This document shows, piece after piece, positions 5,242 to 5,446 of a stretch of 5,446 nt of DNA; within the stretch, counting starts at the first letter, position 1; each line of letters opens with the position of its first letter. The stretch is from contig JAAYZL010000428.1 in the NCBI GenBank assembly GCA_012514855.1, forward strand, positions 1-5,446, written 5' to 3'. The notes under the pieces were generated by a model. That model made no database searches. It was not told where the DNA came from and was given only the letters and a program-made list of their open reading frames with translations. Made by a program: the position numbers and the translations under genes. The stretch comes from Clostridiales bacterium. GTDB lineage: Bacteria; Bacillota_A; Clostridia; Christensenellales; Aristaeellaceae.

Positions 5242-5288
5242 TCCTCGTGATGAACGCCCGGAAGATCGTCGAGCAGGGCACGCATCAG
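5238..5288 (+). pseudogene. Remnant of an ABC exporter ATP-binding protein (C-terminal fragment)
   Basis: Seventeen codons read MILVMNARKIVEQGTHQ. This is very close to the segment that follows the H-loop in ABC half-exporters, typically ILVM/L, two or three variable residues, K/R, IVEQGTH, then E/Q and ELL. Nothing of the Walker A, signature, Walker B or H-loop regions precedes it: the TetR gene is directly upstream and its stop codon overlaps the first ATG. The expected ELL continuation is absent because the first hairpin of a palindromic block starts at 5289. TetR genes of this type often lead ABC exporter operons, so a deletion that removed most of the ATPase is a sensible history. The same frame stays open through the hairpins to the window end, but the residues there (GNTAQIVRYC onward) resemble nothing I recognise. 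Confidence 0.6.
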
Positions 5289-5320
5289 GGCAATACCGCA
5301 CAAATCGTGCGGTATTGCCT
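5288..5320. repeat. Hairpin 1 of the palindromic block
   Basis: GGCAATACCGCAC (5289-5301) and GTGCGGTATTGCC (5307-5319) are perfect 13-bp inverted arms around AAATC. A G-T wobble (5288/5320) adds one more pair in RNA. No T-run follows on either strand, so it is not a standard intrinsic terminator. It begins at the last base of the ABC-ATPase fragment. Confidence 0.85.
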
Positions 5321-5321
5321 C

Positions 5322-5346
5322 AGCGTGTCGACAAAGTCGCCACGCT
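5322..5346. repeat. Hairpin 2 of the palindromic block
   Basis: AGCGTG (5322-5327) pairs with CACGCT (5341-5346). After a single T/C mismatch, CGAC (5329-5332) pairs with GTCG (5336-5339) around an AAA loop. It starts two bases after hairpin 1 and ends one base before the next arm. Confidence 0.75.
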
Positions 5347-5347
5347 A

Positions 5348-5377
5348 TCCGGGAAATGCAGGATTGCATTTCCCGGA
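5348..5377. repeat. Hairpin 3 of the palindromic block
   Basis: TCCGGGAAATGCA (5348-5360) and TGCATTTCCCGGA (5365-5377) are perfect 13-bp arms around a GGAT loop. The centre contains TGCAGGATT (5357-5365), which recurs in inverted form in hairpin 4 (5416-5424). No T-run follows. Confidence 0.85.
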
Positions 5378-5380
5378 ATT

Positions 5381-5422
5381 CAGGATTTCCTGTGGCGTTG
5401 CGCGCCACGGCCGGAAATCCTG
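5381..5422. repeat. Hairpin 4 of the palindromic block
   Basis: CAGGATTTCC (5381-5390) pairs perfectly with GGAAATCCTG (5413-5422). An inner stem GTGGCG (5392-5397) with CGCCAC (5403-5408) closes a TTGCG loop. The two stems are separated by an asymmetric internal loop (T5391 against GGCC 5409-5412). CAGGATT is shared with hairpin 3 as a direct repeat (5359-5365, 5381-5387). Confidence 0.8.
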
Positions 5423-5429
5423 CAAGGAA

Positions 5430-5446
5430 GCGCGGACATGCCGCGC
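5430..5446. repeat. Hairpin 5 of the palindromic block, at the window edge
   Basis: GCGCGG (5430-5435) and CCGCGC (5441-5446) form a perfect 6-bp stem around ACATG. The right arm ends on the last base of the window, so the stem may be longer and the block may continue. A 6-bp GC stem alone would be unremarkable; its place in the series makes it worth recording. Confidence 0.5.

Noticed and set aside
5288..5320. Hairpin 1 as the transcription terminator of the tetR gene
   Set aside because: The stem is strong, but no T-run follows on either strand and more hairpins come directly after it, so a repeat element is a better description. Some termination effect is still possible.
1..5446. CRISPR arrays, tRNA or rRNA genes, transposase genes
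   Set aside because: No regularly spaced repeats with unique spacers, no tRNA-like cloverleaf or rRNA segment, and no transposase or integrase motifs were recognised on either strand.

Overview
The window looks like a piece of a GC-rich (roughly 60-65 % by eye) bacterial chromosome, most likely a Gram-positive Firmicutes/Clostridia-type organism. This is inferred from strong purine-rich ribosome binding sites, canonical sigma-A-type promoters, rho-independent terminators, and the gene families present (ROK regulator, PIG-L/LmbE deacetylase, TetR with a DhaS-like C-terminus, lipoprotein-style signal peptide). No taxon can be fixed from the sequence alone.

The left two thirds (1-3470) look like an amino-sugar locus. 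At 1-64 (minus) is the N-terminus of an exported protein, with its own promoter and three 8-bp direct repeats at its transcription start. Next, on the minus strand, a two-gene operon encodes a PIG-L/LmbE-type de-N-acetylase (1575-2282) and a ROK-family repressor (281-1573). The genes are one base apart, and an intrinsic terminator (187-211) follows. Divergently, on the plus strand, lies a 316-residue glucosamine-6-phosphate deaminase/isomerase-like protein (2480-3430). The 197-bp region between them holds two well-formed divergent promoters and several symmetric elements that could be ROK operators. The simplest model is that an N-acetylated sugar is imported, de-N-acetylated by the LmbE-type enzyme and deaminated/isomerised by the NagB-like enzyme, with the ROK protein sensing the sugar. 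No NagA-type deacetylase is seen in the window.

A strong stem-loop at 3437-3468 ends the plus-strand gene and can also serve the convergent minus-strand gene. That gene (3474-4469) is an extended short-chain dehydrogenase of the dihydroflavonol-reductase/epimerase type. It diverges from a TetR/DhaS-like regulator (4660-5241, plus). Their promoters occupy the same DNA, with overlapping -10 boxes, and a dyad in the long tetR leader is a candidate operator.

The right end (5238-5446) is the strangest part. A 17-codon fragment matching the C-terminal end of an ABC-exporter ATPase overlaps the TetR stop codon. It ends exactly where a tight series of five hairpins begins (5289-5319, 5322-5346, 5348-5377, 5381-5422, 5430-5446) and runs to the window edge. 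I read this as a decayed TetR-ABC exporter locus joined to a palindromic repeat element.
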